A DNA stretch of 64,000 bases, taken from Streptomyces monomycini. GTDB taxonomy: Bacteria > Actinomycetota > Actinomycetes > Streptomycetales > Streptomycetaceae. Location of the stretch: the NCBI RefSeq assembly GCF_022271435.1, contig NZ_JAFIQY010000004.1:124001-188000 (forward strand). The letters run 5' to 3'. This document shows positions 16,383 to 25,610 of this stretch, piece by piece. Under the pieces are notes generated by a model. That model did not search any database, was not told the DNA's origin, and worked only from the letters and a program-made list of their open reading frames with translations. Both the position numbers and the translations under genes were made by a program. Within the stretch, counting starts at the first letter, position 1. Each line of letters starts with the position of its first letter.

Positions 16383-18659
16383 ATGCAGGTCTGGCCGGGA
16401 CAGATGTATCCCCTGGGTGCCACGTACGACGGTGCGGGCACCAACTTCGCGGTGTACTCCGAGACGGCGGAACGCATCGAGCTGTCACTGCTGCACGACG
16501 ACGGCTCGGAGACCGCCGTCGAACTGCGGGAGACCGACGCGTTCGTACGGCACGCCTACCTCCCCGGGATCATGCCGGGACAGCGGTACGGCTTCCGGGT
16601 GCACGGCCCGTACAAGCCGGAGCGCGGTGACCGGCACAACTCCGCCAAGCTGCTGCTGGACCCGTACGCCAAGGCGGTCAGCGGCAGCATCGACTGGGAC
16701 GAGGCGGTGTACGGCTACCACTTCGGCAAGCCGGACAGCCGCAACGACCTCGACTCGGCGCCGCACACCATGACGTCGGTCGTGGTCAACCCGTACTTCG
16801 ACTGGGGCGACGACCGCCCGCCCCGCACCGACTACCACGAGACGGTGCTCTACGAGGCGCACGTCAAGGGCCTGACCATGCTCCACCCCGACCTGCCGGA
16901 CGATCTGCGCGGCAGCTACGCGGCGCTGGCGCATCCCGCGATCATCGAGCACCTGACCGAATTGGGGGTCACCGCCCTGGAGCTGATGCCGGTCCACCAG
17001 TTCGTGCACGACCATCGGCTGGTGGACGCCGGACTCGCGAACTACTGGGGCTACAACACCATCGGCTTCTTCGCCCCGCACAACGCGTACGCGTCCTGGG
17101 GCGACCGCGGGCAGCAGGTGCTGGAATTCAAGTCGGCGGTACGGGCGCTGCACGAGGCCGGTATCGAGGTCATCCTCGATGTCGTCTACAACCACACGGC
17201 GGAGGGCAACCACCTGGGCCCGACGCTGTCCTTCCGCGGCCTGGACAACGCCTCGTACTACCGGCTGGCCGACGACCCCCGCTACTACATGGACACCACC
17301 GGCACCGGCAACTCCCTGCTGATGCGCAGCCCGCACGTCCTCCAGCTCATCATGGACTCGCTGCGCTACTGGGTGACGGAGATGCGGGTGGACGGGTTCC
17401 GCTTCGACCTGGCGGCGACCCTGGCCCGGCAGTTCCACGAGGTGGACCGGCTGTCCTCGTTCTTCGACCTGGTGCAGCAGGACCCGGTGGTCAGCCAGGT
17501 CAAGCTGATCGCCGAACCGTGGGACGTGGGCGAGGGCGGCTACCAGGTGGGGAACTTCCCGCCGCTGTGGACCGAGTGGAACGGCAAGTTCCGCGACACC
17601 GTACGGGACCTGTGGCGCGGTGAACCGCGCACCCTCGCCGAGTTCGGCTCCCGGCTGACCGGCTCCTCCGACCTCTACCAGGGCGACGGGCGGCGCCCGC
17701 TGGCCTCCGTCAACTTCGTCACCTGCCACGACGGCTTCACCCTGCGCGACCTGGTCAGCTACGACAACAAGCACAACGAGGACAACGGCGAGGACAACCA
17801 GGACGGCGAGAGCTTCAACCGGTCCTGGAACTGCGGCGCCGAGGGCCCGACCGACGACCTTGAGGTCCAGGAGCTGCGGGCCCGCCAGATGCGCAACTTC
17901 ATCGCCACGCTGCTGCTGTCGCAGGGCGTGCCGATGCTCAGCCACGGCGACGAGTTCGGGCGCACCCAGCACGGCAACAACAACGCGTACTGCCAGGACA
18001 ATGAGCTGGCGTGGGTGCGGTGGCCGGGGGCGGCTGGGGCGGGGGCGACAGCTGAGGCAGACGTGAACGAGCCGTCGGTCACCTCCGAGGAAACACCGGA
18101 CGCGGACGGACCGGGCGCGACAGCGGAGTCGGACGCCGGCGGCTGGAATGCGGACGTACCGGACACGGACGACCAGGAGCAGGCGGCCGTCCGCGAGGAG
18201 GACCGGGAGATGCTGGCCTTCGTCCGGCAGATGGTGTGGCTGCGGCGCGACCACCCGGTCTTCCGCCGGCGGCGTTTCTTCCACGGCCGCCCCATGGAGG
18301 GCACCCACGACGACCTGTCCGACATCGCCTGGTTCACCGCCGAGGGCGAAGAAATGCGGCAGCGCGACTGGCAGGCGGCGCACGCCAAGTCGCTGACGGT
18401 CTTCCTCAACGGCAGCGCGATCACCGAGCCCGGCCCGCGCGGCGAACGGATCACCGACGATTCCTTCCTGCTGATGTTCAACGCGCACGCCCACGAGCGG
18501 GAGTTCACCGTACCCGTCGACCACGGCCGACAGTGGCAGGCGGTCGTGGACACCGCCCATCCGGAGGTCGTGGCCGACGGCGGGGGCCTCAAGGCCCAGG
18601 CCGGCGACCACCTCACGCTGCCCGGCCGCAGCATGATGGTGCTCCAGCGGCCCGCCTAG
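16383..18659 (+). CDS. glgX: Glycogen debranching enzyme GlgX/TreX
   Basis: The 758-residue protein has an N-terminal CBM48 ([23 protein letters not shown]) and a GH13 barrel with catalytic Asp about 342 (VDGFRFDLA), Glu about 378 (LIAEPWDVG) and Asp about 450 (VTCHDGFTL). It hydrolyses alpha-1,6 branches to release linear maltooligosaccharides for TreY, whose gene lies 600 nt downstream. A non-conserved acidic, Ala/Glu/Asp-rich insert of about 55 residues (about 550-605) separates [16 protein letters not shown] from the next conserved block ([15 protein letters not shown]). Only a weak GAAG precedes ATG 16383. Confidence 0.95.
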   Translation: MQVWPGQMYPLGATYDGAGTNFAVYSETAERIELSLLHDDGSETAVELRETDAFVRHAYLPGIMPGQRYGFRVHGPYKPERGDRHNSAKLLLDPYAKAVSGSIDWDEAVYGYHFGKPDSRNDLDSAPHTMTSVVVNPYFDWGDDRPPRTDYHETVLYEAHVKGLTMLHPDLPDDLRGSYAALAHPAIIEHLTELGVTALELMPVHQFVHDHRLVDAGLANYWGYNTIGFFAPHNAYASWGDRGQQVLEFKSAVRALHEAGIEVILDVVYNHTAEGNHLGPTLSFRGLDNASYYRLADDPRYYMDTTGTGNSLLMRSPHVLQLIMDSLRYWVTEMRVDGFRFDLAATLARQFHEVDRLSSFFDLVQQDPVVSQVKLIAEPWDVGEGGYQVGNFPPLWTEWNGKFRDTVRDLWRGEPRTLAEFGSRLTGSSDLYQGDGRRPLASVNFVTCHDGFTLRDLVSYDNKHNEDNGEDNQDGESFNRSWNCGAEGPTDDLEVQELRARQMRNFIATLLLSQGVPMLSHGDEFGRTQHGNNNAYCQDNELAWVRWPGAAGAGATAEADVNEPSVTSEETPDADGPGATAESDAGGWNADVPDTDDQEQAAVREEDREMLAFVRQMVWLRRDHPVFRRRRFFHGRPMEGTHDDLSDIAWFTAEGEEMRQRDWQAAHAKSLTVFLNGSAITEPGPRGERITDDSFLLMFNAHAHEREFTVPVDHGRQWQAVVDTAHPEVVADGGGLKAQAGDHLTLPGRSMMVLQRPA

Positions 18660-18682
18660 GCGTTCCGGGGCCGGAGGACTTA

Positions 18683-18808
18683 CAGGGCCGGGGCCGGTGG
18701 TCGTGCAGGGCCGGGGCCGGTGGTCGTGCAGGGCCGGGGCCGGTGGTCGTGCAGGGCCGGGGCCGGTGGTCGTGCAGGGCCGGGGCCGGTGGTCGTGCAG
18801 GGCCGGGG
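18683..18808. repeat. 23-bp tandem repeat, five copies plus partials
   Basis: The unit carries ggccggtggtcgtgcag followed by ggccgg, and copies begin at a constant 23-nt spacing (ggtgg at 18696, 18719, 18742, 18765, 18788). Copies are essentially identical. The 23-nt period is not a multiple of three, so it is not coding. Repeated GGG/GGGG runs on the plus strand could fold into G-quadruplexes. It lies 24 nt after the glgX stop. Confidence 0.95.
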
Positions 18809-19100
18809 AACCGTTTGCTCATGGCGGCGGCCCCGGCCTCCCCCGGCCCTCCGGCCTCCCGGCCTCCCGGCCCCCGGAGCAGTCGCGCGAGTACGGCGCA
18901 CGGCACCCGCGCCGCCCGGTCCGGATACGCCACCAGCCGTACGCCCGGCTCCGCCATTGTGGTGGATCCTGCCGGTTCCGTACGTCCGGGTTCCGGGCCG
19001 TACGGCGTAGTACGGATGCCCTTGCTCGGCGGCGGTCAGGTCCCGGCCATACGCCCGTACGGCGGCACCCGTCCCGGGAAAACCGGGTCGGGTACGGACA

Positions 19101-19200
19101 GCTTCCCACCCAAGAGCTGACGATTTCCCGCCCAGGAGCGGGCAGCTTTCCTCCCAGGAGCGGACGACTTCCCGCCCAGGAGCTGTCGACTTCCCGCCCG
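19101..19200. repeat. 22-bp degenerate tandem repeat upstream of treY
   Basis: Five imperfect copies of a unit around ttcccgcccaggagc occur with steps of 21-23 nt (about 19103, 19125, 19148, 19169, 19191). The array ends 60 nt before the treY start. The two-helical-turn spacing would put copies on one DNA face, so protein binding is possible, but slippage alone explains it. The remaining DNA between glgX and treY (18809-19100) shows no gene. Confidence 0.8.
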
Positions 19201-19260
19201 CTGTGCCTTCGAGGCCGGGCCGGTGAAACAACAAGCCGTCCGGCGGGTACGGGTGTTCCC

Positions 19261-21762
19261 ATGACGGCCGACTCCAGTGCGCCACCCACCACCACTGCGC
19301 CACCCACCGCAACCGCGCCCCCCACCGCCACGTACCGGCTCCAGCTCCAGCCGGACCTGCCTTTCGCCGCAGCCGAGAAGGCCGTGCCGTACCTCTCCGC
19401 GCTGGGCGTCTCGCACCTCCACCTCTCCCCCGTGCTGGAGGCGGCGCCCGGGTCCACACACGGCTACGACGTGGTGGACCATTCGGCAGTACGGGCCGAG
19501 CTGGGCGGTGAGGAGGGCCTGCGCGCGCTGGCCGCGACGGCCGCGGCGCACGGACTGCGGCTGGTGGTGGACACCGTTCCCAACCACATGGCCGTCCCGG
19601 CGCCGGAGTCGCTCAACACACCGCTGTGGGCGGTACTGCGGGACGGCCCCTCGTCCCCGTACGCCCGCTGGTTCGACATCGACTGGGACGGCGGGCACGG
19701 TGGACGCGTGCTGCTGCCGGTACTGGGCGGGCGGCTGGGAGACGAACTGGGAAACATCCAGGTCGACGGCGACGTACTGCGCTACCACGACCACGCTTTC
19801 CCCATCAGGCCCGGGACCGAGCAGCTTCCGCTGCCCCGTCTGCTGGACGCCCAGTGGTACCGCCTCGCCTGGTGGCGACTGGCCCGCAGCGAGATCAACT
19901 ACCGGCGGTTCTTCACCATCTCGGAGCTGATCGGCGTACGGGTCGAGGACCCGGAGGTCTTCGACGCGACCCACACCACCGTCCTGCGGCTGCTGCGCGA
20001 GGGCGTCGTCGACGGGCTGCGCATCGACCACCCGGACGGCCTGGCCGCCCCCGGCGACTACCTCACCCGGCTGCACGCCGTCACCGGGGGCCGCTGGACG
20101 GTGGTCGAGAAGATCCTGACCGGCCGGGAGCAGCTGCCGCGCGGCTGGCGGTGCGCGGGCACCACCGGCTACGACGCGCTGCGCCACCTCGACGGCCTGT
20201 TCGTCTGCCCGCTCGGCTCCGGACGCCTGTTCAGTGTCTACCGGGACTTCGTCGCCCCGCTCGCGGATGCGGGCGGCGACTGGGAGGAAACCGTACGCCG
20301 CGCCGCCTACGAGGTGGTCACCCACGACCTCGCGGCCGAGGTCGACCGCCTGGTGCGCACCGCGAGCCGGATCAGCGACCGGGCGTCCCACCAGGGCGAC
20401 CACGCTCCCTGGGCGCTGCGCACCGCCATCCGCGAATTGCTGGTACGGCTGCCCGTCTACCGCCCGTACGCCACCGACGCCGCCGGGGCGCGCACCGCGC
20501 AGCGCGACGAGCTGGACGCGGCGATGCTGGCCGAGGCCGCCGCACGGGCGCGTACGGTCTTCCGCGCGCCGGAGGAGGCGCTGGCGGTGGACCTGGTGCG
20601 CGACCTGGCGCTGGGCCTGCTCGGCAACGGCCCGGACTGCGCGGATTTCGCCGCGCGTTTCGCCCAGACCTCCTCCGCGCTGCGCGCCAAGTCCGTGGAG
20701 GACACCGCCTTCTACCGTTACGTCCCCCTGCTGTCGGCCTGCGAGGTCGGCGCCGACCCGGGGGCGCCCACGGTGGGCGTGGACACCTTCCACGCGTACT
20801 GCGCCCGCCTCCAGCAGGACTGGCCGCTGACCTCGACGGTGCTCTCCACCCACGACACCAAGCGCAGCGCCGACGTACGGGCGCGGATCGCCGTCCTGAC
20901 CGAATGCCCGGACCGGTGGCGGGAACTGCTGCGCCGGGTGTCCGCCGGACCGGCGGGAGGCGAGGGGCCGCAGCCGCCGGACCAGCACCTGGCGTGGGTG
21001 GCCTGGCAGACCGCCTTCGGCCTCGGCAAGCCGTCCGCCGAACGGCTGATCCCGTCGGTGCTGAAGGCCGTACGCGAAGCGGGGCTGCGCACCTCCTGGA
21101 CGGACCAGGACGCCGGGTACGAGGAGGCGGTCGGCGACTTCCTGCGCGCCGGCCCGTGCGGACCGGCGGCGTCCTCCCTGACCGAACTGGCCGCCGAGCT
21201 CGCACCGTACGTCCGTGCCAACGTCCTCAGCGCGGCCCTGCTGCACCTGACCATGCCCGGAGTACCCGACCTGTACCAGGGCACCGAGACCGAGTACACC
21301 GCCCTGGTCGACCCCGACAACCGCCGCCCGCCCCGGCTCCGCGCCGACCTGCTCACCGAACTCGACGACGGCACGGACCCACAGGACCTGTCCGCCGAAA
21401 AACTCCTGCTGACCGCCACGGCCCTGCGCCTGCGGCGGTCCCACCCCGAGTGGTTCGGCGCCCAGGGCGCCTACACCCCCCTGCACGCCGACGGCGCCGC
21501 AGCCGGCCACTGCCTGGCCTTCGCCCGGGCCGGCCGGGCGGTGACGGTGGCCACCCGCCTCTCCCTCCGCCTGGCCGAGGACGGCGGCTGGCGCGACACG
21601 GAACTGACGCTTCCGAGCAGGCCCACGGGAACGGGCACCGGCACGGCTACGGCTACGGGCTGGCGCGAACTCCTCACCGGCCGAGAGGTGCGGAGGCCGG
21701 TGGTGTGCCTGCGTGAACTGCTGGGGCAGTACCCGGTGGCACTGCTGGTAGCAGAGAACTGA
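19261..21762 (+). CDS. treY: Maltooligosyl trehalose synthase TreY
   Basis: The 833-residue GH13 enzyme isomerises the reducing-end alpha-1,4 bond of maltooligosaccharides to alpha,alpha-1,1. It has a Thr/Pro-rich N-terminus (PPTTTAPPTATAPPTAT), then TYRLQLQPDLPFAAAEKAVPYLSALGVSHLHLSP, STHGYDVVDH, VVDTVPNHMA, GLRIDHPDGL (nucleophile Asp), VVEKIL (acid Glu), LSTHDTKRSADVRAR and PGVPDLYQGTE, all TreY hallmarks. ATG 19261 starts the conserved protein, with only a weak ribosome site. It works between GlgX upstream and TreZ at 29664 in the glycogen-to-trehalose route. Confidence 0.95.
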   Translation: MTADSSAPPTTTAPPTATAPPTATYRLQLQPDLPFAAAEKAVPYLSALGVSHLHLSPVLEAAPGSTHGYDVVDHSAVRAELGGEEGLRALAATAAAHGLRLVVDTVPNHMAVPAPESLNTPLWAVLRDGPSSPYARWFDIDWDGGHGGRVLLPVLGGRLGDELGNIQVDGDVLRYHDHAFPIRPGTEQLPLPRLLDAQWYRLAWWRLARSEINYRRFFTISELIGVRVEDPEVFDATHTTVLRLLREGVVDGLRIDHPDGLAAPGDYLTRLHAVTGGRWTVVEKILTGREQLPRGWRCAGTTGYDALRHLDGLFVCPLGSGRLFSVYRDFVAPLADAGGDWEETVRRAAYEVVTHDLAAEVDRLVRTASRISDRASHQGDHAPWALRTAIRELLVRLPVYRPYATDAAGARTAQRDELDAAMLAEAAARARTVFRAPEEALAVDLVRDLALGLLGNGPDCADFAARFAQTSSALRAKSVEDTAFYRYVPLLSACEVGADPGAPTVGVDTFHAYCARLQQDWPLTSTVLSTHDTKRSADVRARIAVLTECPDRWRELLRRVSAGPAGGEGPQPPDQHLAWVAWQTAFGLGKPSAERLIPSVLKAVREAGLRTSWTDQDAGYEEAVGDFLRAGPCGPAASSLTELAAELAPYVRANVLSAALLHLTMPGVPDLYQGTETEYTALVDPDNRRPPRLRADLLTELDDGTDPQDLSAEKLLLTATALRLRRSHPEWFGAQGAYTPLHADGAAAGHCLAFARAGRAVTVATRLSLRLAEDGGWRDTELTLPSRPTGTGTGTATATGWRELLTGREVRRPVVCLRELLGQYPVALLVAEN

Positions 21763-21857
21763 GGAGACCTGAGGAAGGCTGCCCGAACGGACAAGCCCCG
21801 TGCGGCGCCTGCTGCGGAACGGAACCACGGATACGACGGCAGGCGTCTGTGCCGGCA

Positions 21858-21899
21858 GTTGTCTGCCGAACGACCGGCGTTGTCTGCCGAACGACCGGC
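21858..21899. repeat. 21-bp perfect tandem duplication
   Basis: Two adjacent identical 21-nt copies containing gttgtctgccgaacgacc lie just upstream of the M55 peptidase ribosome site. Each copy holds the near-dyad tgccgaacgaccggc, so it might be a doubled operator. It may equally be a slippage product. Confidence 0.7.
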
Positions 21900-21920
21900 C
21901 GAGTCGGAGGAGTCCAGCTC

Positions 21921-22751
21921 ATGCGTGTCCACCTCAGCGCTGACATGGAAGGCGTCACCGGACTGGTCGACGCGGACGACGTCCAGCCCGGCGGGCGGGA
22001 CTACGAGCGCGGGCGACTGATGATGGCGGAGGACGTCAACGCCGCCGTCCGGGGCGCCGTCGCAGCCGGGGCGACGGACGTGGTCGTCAACGACGCGCAC
22101 GGACCGATGCGCAACCTGCTCCCCGAGGCCCTGCATCCGGCGGCCCGCCTGATCCGGGGCCGGCCGAAACAGATGGGGATGCTCGAAGGGCTCACCCCCG
22201 GGCACGACGCCATGATCCTGGTCGGCTACCACGCGCGGGCGGGCGCGCCCGGCGTGCTGAGCCACAGCTTCATGGGCCACGAGATCGAGGACATCTGGCT
22301 GGACGGCCGCCCCGTGGGCGAGATCGGTCTGGCACAGGCCACCGCCGCCGCGCTCGGTGTGCCCGTCGTGGCGCTCACCGGTGACGACGGGGCCTGTGCG
22401 GAGATGCGGGAGTGGGACGACCGGGTCGCCACCGTCGCCGTGAAACACGCGCACGATCGTTTCGCCGCCGCACTGCTGCCGGACGCGGAAGCCCGCCGGG
22501 CCATCGAGGAAGCGGTGACCGGGTCCCTCTCGGCGCCACTCCCGGCACCCGTCCCACCACCGGACTCCAGCACGCTCACCGTCCGCTGGCAGTCCGCCTC
22601 GGTGGGGGTCACGTTGCTCGGCATACCGGGGGTGACATCGGTGGACAGCCGGACCGTCCAGGCTCGCGGGCCGCTCACCGACCTGTACCGGCTCTTCGGC
22701 GTGTGGATGCAGGTCGCGGCCTCGCTGACCGATCAGGCGCCGTACTGCTGA
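21921..22751 (+). CDS. M55 family D-aminopeptidase (DppA-like)
   Basis: The 276-residue zinc peptidase starts with the metal-binding signature MRVHLSADMEGVTGL (D8-x-E10). It continues with VVVNDAHGPMRNLL (His), MILVGYHARAG (His) and SHSFMGHEIEDIWLDG (Glu), the full ligand set of DppA. Such enzymes release N-terminal D-amino acids, for instance D-Ala-D-Ala from peptidoglycan fragments, and act in the cytoplasm. ATG 21921 has GGAGGAG upstream. It is flanked by treY and a convergent LysR gene, so it is probably its own transcription unit. Confidence 0.9.
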   Translation: MRVHLSADMEGVTGLVDADDVQPGGRDYERGRLMMAEDVNAAVRGAVAAGATDVVVNDAHGPMRNLLPEALHPAARLIRGRPKQMGMLEGLTPGHDAMILVGYHARAGAPGVLSHSFMGHEIEDIWLDGRPVGEIGLAQATAAALGVPVVALTGDDGACAEMREWDDRVATVAVKHAHDRFAAALLPDAEARRAIEEAVTGSLSAPLPAPVPPPDSSTLTVRWQSASVGVTLLGIPGVTSVDSRTVQARGPLTDLYRLFGVWMQVAASLTDQAPYC

Positions 22752-22858
22752 TCCGTGCCGCTGGACCGTTGGCTCCGCTCCCTGCCCCGGATCCGTACCG
22801 CTGCCCTACCGCTGTCCTTCCGCCTGGCCGTACTGCCGATCAGCACGCCCCGGAGCCC

Positions 22859-23743
22859 TCACCGCCCACCGCCCGGCACCCCGGTCTCGCGGAGCAGCGT
22901 CACGAACCGCGCGGCCGCGCCCGTGGGCGGCACGCGGGAGAAGGCGGTGATCTCGCGGCGCCACGGCGGGTCGGTGGGGACGGCGGTGCAGTCCAGGCCG
23001 GTCAGCTCGTGGGCGGCGGTGATCAGGACGCCCACGCCTGCCGCGGCCATCCGTACCGCCGTGGACGTGTGCTGCGTACGGACGGCCGTACGGGGCGTGA
23101 AGCCGGCCCGTTCGCACTCCACGTCCAGCCACCGCCGGCCCGCCAGGACCGGTTCCAGCGCGCAGCGCACCCAGGGCCGGTCGGCCACTTCGTCGATCCG
23201 GACGGCGGCGCGGCCGGCGAGCGGGTCGCCGGGCGGCAGGACCATGACCATTTCCTCGGTGCCCACGACCGTGACCGGGCCCGGCCACTTCTCGGGCCGC
23301 GGCCCGACCGCCAGGTCGGCGACGCCACGTTCCATGTGCGCGAACAGGTCTTCCGTGGTGGCGTATTCGTGCAGAACGAGGCGCACACCGCCGTGCTCGC
23401 GCCCCCAGCGCGCGCAGACCTCCGGGAGTACGCCGACGGCGTGCGCGTGCACCGTCGCGATGTGCAGTTCGCCGCTCTCGGCCCCGGCCGTCGCCAGTGC
23501 GGCCCGGCGGGCCTGTGCGGCGCTGCGTACGGCGAGTTCGGCGTGCGGGAAGTAGGCGCGGCCCATGGGCGTCAGCCGGACGCCGCGCGGCAACCGTTCC
23601 AGCAGCGGGCCGCCGGACTCCCGTTCCAGGGCCTTGATCTGGTGGGACAGCGCGGACTGGGTGACGTGCAGCAGCTCGGCCGCCCGGGTGAAGGACCCTT
23701 GTTCGACGACCGTGACCAGGTATTGCATCTGTCGCAGACTCAT
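22859..23743 (-). CDS. LysR-family transcriptional regulator
   Basis: The 294-residue regulator has an N-terminal winged helix (MQYLVTVVEQGSFTRAAELLHVTQSALSHQIKALE) and a LysR substrate-binding domain. ATG 23743 follows a GAGGGGG. It is divergent from the disulfide reductase gene at 23840, with a 96-bp shared region holding a strong dyad at 23765. By the usual LysR arrangement it likely controls that gene and itself. The effector is unknown. Confidence 0.93.
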   Translation of the reverse strand: MSLRQMQYLVTVVEQGSFTRAAELLHVTQSALSHQIKALERESGGPLLERLPRGVRLTPMGRAYFPHAELAVRSAAQARRAALATAGAESGELHIATVHAHAVGVLPEVCARWGREHGGVRLVLHEYATTEDLFAHMERGVADLAVGPRPEKWPGPVTVVGTEEMVMVLPPGDPLAGRAAVRIDEVADRPWVRCALEPVLAGRRWLDVECERAGFTPRTAVRTQHTSTAVRMAAAGVGVLITAAHELTGLDCTAVPTDPPWRREITAFSRVPPTGAAARFVTLLRETGVPGGGR

Positions 23744-23764
23744 GGCCGCCCCCTCCGCGCCCCA

Positions 23765-23783
23765 CCATGAACGTTCTTCATGG
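23765..23783. promoter_or_regulatory. LysR-type dyad between divergent genes
   Basis: The 19-bp sequence ccatgaacgttcttcatgg is a perfect inverted repeat (7-bp arms, 5-bp centre) and contains the T-N11-A form expected of LysR boxes. It sits between the divergent LysR and disulfide reductase genes, 22 nt from the LysR start. It is a strong candidate operator. Confidence 0.6.
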
Positions 23784-23839
23784 CCTCCATGGAAACATTG
23801 CCTTGGACTCATGACGGGAGGTGGGCGGAGGCTGACCGC

Positions 23840-25306
23840 ATGAGAGACACGCAGCGCAACAGCGGCAGCGGCGGGGGAAGCGGCGAGACCGACGTGATCG
23901 TCATCGGTGGCGGTACCGGCGGCTACAGCACGGCTCTACGCGCCGCCGCCCTCGGGCTACACGTGGTCCTCGCCGAGCGGGACCTCGTCGGCGGCACCTG
24001 TCTGCACCGCGGCTGCATCCCCAGCAAGGCGATGCTGCACGCGGCGGAACTGGTGGACGGCATCGCGGAGGCGCGCGAGCGCTGGGGCGTGAAGGCGACG
24101 CTCGACGCCGTGGACTGGGACGCGCTGGTCGCCACCCGCGATGGCATCGTGACACGTAACCACCAGGGCGTCGAAGGGCACTTGGAGCGCGCCGGGGTGC
24201 GTGTGGTGCGCGGCAGCGCGCGCCTGACCGGCACGCGCTCCGTCTTCGTCGAGGCCCCGGACGGCGGGGAGTTCCGCGCCCGGCGCGGTGTCGTCCTGGC
24301 CACCGGCTCCCGCCCGCGCCTGCTGCCCGGCCTCGTACCCGACGGCCGTACGGTCGTCACCAGCGACGACGCCCTGTTCGCACCGGGCCTGCCGGACTCG
24401 GTCCTGGTGCTGGGCGGCGGCGCGATCGGCGTCGAGTACGCGTCCTTCCACCGGTCGATGGGCGCCCGGGTGACGCTGGTGGAGGCCGCCGGCCGGCTGC
24501 TGCCGCTGGAGGACGAGGAGGTGAGCCGCCATCTGGCGCGCGGGCTGAAGAAACGCGGCATCACGGTCCGTACGGACTCGATGCTGACCGGGGCCGAGGT
24601 GACGGACGACGGGGTGCGGGCCACCGTCCGTACGCCCCAGGGCGAGGAGACCGTCGAGGCCGAGCGGCTGCTGGTCGCGGTCGGCCGGGTGCCGGTGACC
24701 GACGGCCTGGACCTGGCGGCGGCCGGACTGACCGCCGACGGGCGCGGCTTCGTGCCGCCCGCCGACTGGTCCCGGCTGGAGACGGCCGTGCCCGGCATCC
24801 ACGTCGTGGGCGACCTGCTGCCACCCCCGTCCCCCGGGCTGGCGCACGCCTCCTTCGCCGAAGGTCTGCTGGTCGCGGAGACGCTGGCCGGCGCCGTGTC
24901 CCGGCCGGTGGACCACGCGACCGTGCCGCGCGTGACGTACTCCTCGCCCCAGACCGCCTCCGTCGGCCTGACCGAGGCCGAGGCGCGGGCGCGTGGACTG
25001 GCCGTCCGGGTCAACACCCTGCCGCTGACGGCGGTCGCGAAGGGCATGGTGCACGGGCAGGGCGGCATAGTGAAGGTCGTGGCGGCGGAGGGCGCGGGCG
25101 GCGCGAGTGCCGGGGCCGTGCTCGGTGTCCATCTGGTCGGCCCGCACGTCTCGGAGATGATCGCCGAGAGCCAACTGCTGGTGGCCTGGGACGCCGAACC
25201 TTCCGACGTCGCCCAGCACATCCACGCCCACCCCACCCTCTCGGAAGCGGTCGGCGAGACGTTCCTGACGCTGGCGGGGCGGGGGCTGCATCAGCATCAG
25301 CACTGA
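23840..25306 (+). CDS. FAD-dependent pyridine nucleotide-disulfide oxidoreductase (dihydrolipoamide dehydrogenase-like)
   Basis: The 488-residue flavoprotein has the FAD-binding VIVIGGGTGGYSTALRAAALG and the redox-active disulfide GGTCLHRGCIPSK. Further on come the NAD(P) motif VLVLGGGAIGVEYASFHRSMG, the second FAD site GIHVVGDLL, and the C-terminal dimer domain with the active-site His-Glu pair (HIHAHPTLSEAVGE). This is the dihydrolipoamide dehydrogenase pattern. It stands alone, without E1/E2 genes, so it could serve as a spare Lpd or reduce another low-mass disulfide. ATG 23840 has GGAGG eight nt upstream; earlier ATGs at 23780 and 23789 lack this. The divergent LysR likely regulates it. 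Confidence 0.9.
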   Translation: MRDTQRNSGSGGGSGETDVIVIGGGTGGYSTALRAAALGLHVVLAERDLVGGTCLHRGCIPSKAMLHAAELVDGIAEARERWGVKATLDAVDWDALVATRDGIVTRNHQGVEGHLERAGVRVVRGSARLTGTRSVFVEAPDGGEFRARRGVVLATGSRPRLLPGLVPDGRTVVTSDDALFAPGLPDSVLVLGGGAIGVEYASFHRSMGARVTLVEAAGRLLPLEDEEVSRHLARGLKKRGITVRTDSMLTGAEVTDDGVRATVRTPQGEETVEAERLLVAVGRVPVTDGLDLAAAGLTADGRGFVPPADWSRLETAVPGIHVVGDLLPPPSPGLAHASFAEGLLVAETLAGAVSRPVDHATVPRVTYSSPQTASVGLTEAEARARGLAVRVNTLPLTAVAKGMVHGQGGIVKVVAAEGAGGASAGAVLGVHLVGPHVSEMIAESQLLVAWDAEPSDVAQHIHAHPTLSEAVGETFLTLAGRGLHQHQH

Positions 25307-25421
25307 CCTGTGCTGCTCAGGGCAGGGCGGGCCGCCCGGCAGCGTCGGCTCCGCCTCCCGCCCCCCCCGAAAAGGAGTTGCGCCGCTCCTGCCGCACGGT
25401 CACCATCGGCGCGTGCGACTG

Positions 25422-25459
25422 GCGCCCCAGCGTACGAGTCGCGCCCCGGCGTACGGACA
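25422..25459. repeat. 19-bp imperfect direct repeat upstream of ribosomal-protection gene
   Basis: Two adjacent copies resemble gcgccccagcgtacgagtc (second copy gcgccccggcgtacggaca). They lie about 105-140 nt before the GTPase gene. Their role is unknown. Confidence 0.5.
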
Positions 25460-25496
25460 CCCCGCACGCGCCCCCACCTCAGCCAGGAGCAACGGA

Positions 25497-25610
25497 ATGC
25501 GCCGAAGCCTCGGAACTACTCAGCGCCCTTACCGGACGACAGTTCTAGAGGTTTCGACCACCCATGCACACCTTGAACATCGGCATTCTGGCCCACGTCG
25601 ACGCGGGTAA
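25497..25610 (+). CDS. Possible 37-residue leader ORF overlapping resistance gene start
   Basis: An ATG at 25497 follows CAGGAGC at good spacing and opens a 37-codon frame (start [15 protein letters not shown]) that runs 47 nt into the ribosomal-protection gene in another frame. Tetracycline-resistance genes such as tetM have leader peptides, and the main gene here has only a weak ribosome site, so coupling or attenuation is imaginable. There is no conservation evidence. It may be a chance frame. Confidence 0.25.
   Translation: MRRSLGTTQRPYRTTVLEVSTTHAHLEHRHSGPRRRG

Noticed and set aside
16485..18611. Long minus-strand open frame opposite glgX
   Set aside because: Antisense of a well supported enzyme gene with no ribosome site or recognisable domain.
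18683..18808. CRISPR array
   Set aside because: Units are directly adjacent with no unique spacers and no cas genes; it is a plain tandem repeat.
19036..21828. Very long minus-strand open frame opposite treY
   Set aside because: It is a shadow of treY caused by GC-rich third positions; its protein lacks any family motif while treY has all of its motifs.
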